Assembly (NCBI GenBank): GCA_021820645.1 | Contig: JAKADJ010000155.1 | Location: 1-6,010 of the forward strand | Direction: 5' to 3' | From: Bacillota bacterium | GTDB lineage: Bacteria; Bacillota_E; Sulfobacillia; Sulfobacillales; Sulfobacillaceae | DNA length: 6,010 bases | Part shown: positions 5,667 through 6,010 of the stretch, in pieces | How positions within the stretch are numbered: position 1 is the stretch's first letter | How the letters are laid out: each line of letters starts with the position of its first letter | Program-made: the position numbers and the translations under genes | The notes under the pieces: generated by a model | Databases searched by the model: none | Told to the model about the DNA's origin: nothing | The model's input: the letters and a program-made list of their open reading frames with translations, nothing else

Positions 5667-5861
5667 ATGGATACAGGAAAGATTCCCGCAGATTGTATGT
5701 CGAACATTCCGGGAACGTTGCCTGTACGGCAGGCGCACAGCGCTACTCCAACACTCTTCCAATGGAAAAATCCAGCTCCATGTCTTCCGGCGAGAATCCG
5801 TATTCGTGGATCAAGGCGCGAACGACCCGCTGCCGGACCAGCTCTTTTTTTGTTTCCTTGA
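5667..5861 (+). CDS. Possible coupled gene start, truncated at a junction near 5763
   Basis: ATG 5667 lies 3 nt after the preceding stop. The sequence before it, GGGGTGATC (5657-5665), resembles the ribosome binding consensus, so translational coupling is plausible. The first 32 codons (MDTGKIPADCMSNIPGTLPV onward) look ordinary. After about 5763 the frame runs antisense through the restriction-domain fragment and becomes arginine- and proline-rich, as expected of a shadow frame. My reading is that a real third gene of this operon began here and lost its remainder in the rearrangement that also cut the minus-strand gene. No domain is recognised. Confidence 0.3.
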   Translation: MDTGKIPADCMSNIPGTLPVRQAHSATPTLFQWKNPAPCLPARIRIRGSRRERPAAGPALFLFP

Positions 5862-5940
5862 ACTGTTTGCCGGAAACGTAGTCGAGCGTGTATCCCGCCG
5901 GGATCGTGTTCTCGGCCTGCTTGTTCTTCTTTCTGCTCAT
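5743..5940 (-). CDS. Truncated N-terminal domain of a type I restriction/modification subunit
   Basis: The 65-residue product runs from a lysine-rich start (MSRKKNKQAE) through IPAGYTLDYVSGKQ and KELVRQRVVRALIHEYGFS to MELDFSIGRVLE. The KExVRQ...EYG...ME.DF pattern matches the N-terminal domain found in type I restriction R proteins (HsdR_N-like) and some N-6 DNA methylases. In those families the strand DFSI is followed by a lysine-rich turn and a DIAIF nuclease-core motif, and hundreds of residues more. Here the frame stops five codons after DFSI, and no other frame resumes the homology, so this is a remnant, not a simple frameshift. ATG 5940 has GGAG 8 nt upstream and fits where family members begin. 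ATG 5973, with GAGGA 9 nt upstream, is an alternative that adds 11 residues. Probably non-functional. Confidence 0.6.
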   Translation of the reverse strand: MSRKKNKQAENTIPAGYTLDYVSGKQFKETKKELVRQRVVRALIHEYGFSPEDMELDFSIGRVLE

Positions 5941-6010
5941 GTAAAAAACTCCGTTCACCGAGGCTGGTGTCATTTCTGGTCGTCCTCGCCGAAATCTTGG
6001 GTTGTGTGTT

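Noticed and set aside
5308..5690. 11-bp direct repeat AGATTCCCGCA at 5308-5318 and 5680-5690 flanking the 109-residue gene
   Set aside because: A few 11-bp matches are expected by chance in 6 kb, and nothing else suggests a target-site duplication.
5276..5707. 143-codon minus-strand frame antisense to the 109-residue protein
   Set aside because: The plus-strand gene has an excellent ribosome binding site and operon spacing. The minus-strand frame has neither and does not continue the restriction-domain homology.
5715..5755. Small hairpin GCCTG/CAGGC near the junction, considered as an integron attC or recombination site
   Set aside because: The short conserved core boxes expected of attC do not match; the hairpin alone is too short to be meaningful.

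Overview
The window looks like part of an integrated conjugative or plasmid-type element in a Gram-positive-like bacterium of moderately high GC. The evidence is the strong Shine-Dalgarno sequences (AGAGGAGGTG, GAGGAGG, GAGGGGGTG), the GTG starts and the short GC-rich terminators ending in T runs. The overall style suggests an acidophilic Firmicute such as Sulfobacillus. That is an impression only; nothing here fixes the taxon.

Layout. (1) Bases 1-2807 are almost filled by one plus-strand gene, open at the left edge. It encodes a large VirD4/TraG-type conjugation ATPase with clear Walker A and Walker B motifs and a long, unusual C-terminal extension. (2) Bases 2808-2973 hold two inverted repeats and a strong intrinsic terminator. 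(3) Bases 2974-4026 hold two 30-residue hydrophobic peptides (3088 and 3291) separated by a terminator, then a 147-residue four-helix membrane protein. The module is closed by a terminator almost identical to the one at 2948. (4) Bases 4058-4874 hold two convergent genes whose 3' ends overlap by 218 bp: a plus-strand protein of unknown function, and a minus-strand zincin-like metallopeptidase with HELGH and a downstream EASAD. (5) Bases 4949-5023 carry a broken second copy of the first mini-peptide. (6) Bases 5142-5663 are a compact plus-strand pair, a 54-residue one-helix peptide and a 109-residue unknown protein. A third reading frame starts 3 nt after the second one. (7) At about 5763 that frame meets, tail to tail, a minus-strand fragment resembling the N-terminal domain of type I restriction/modification subunits. 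This looks like a recombination scar.

Functionally, the large ATPase would power DNA transfer or secretion at the membrane. The genes to its right look like accessory cargo: tiny membrane peptides, a membrane protein, a solitary metallopeptidase and restriction debris. Terminators separate the modules. No recombinase, relaxase, replication gene, tRNA, rRNA or CRISPR array is visible.
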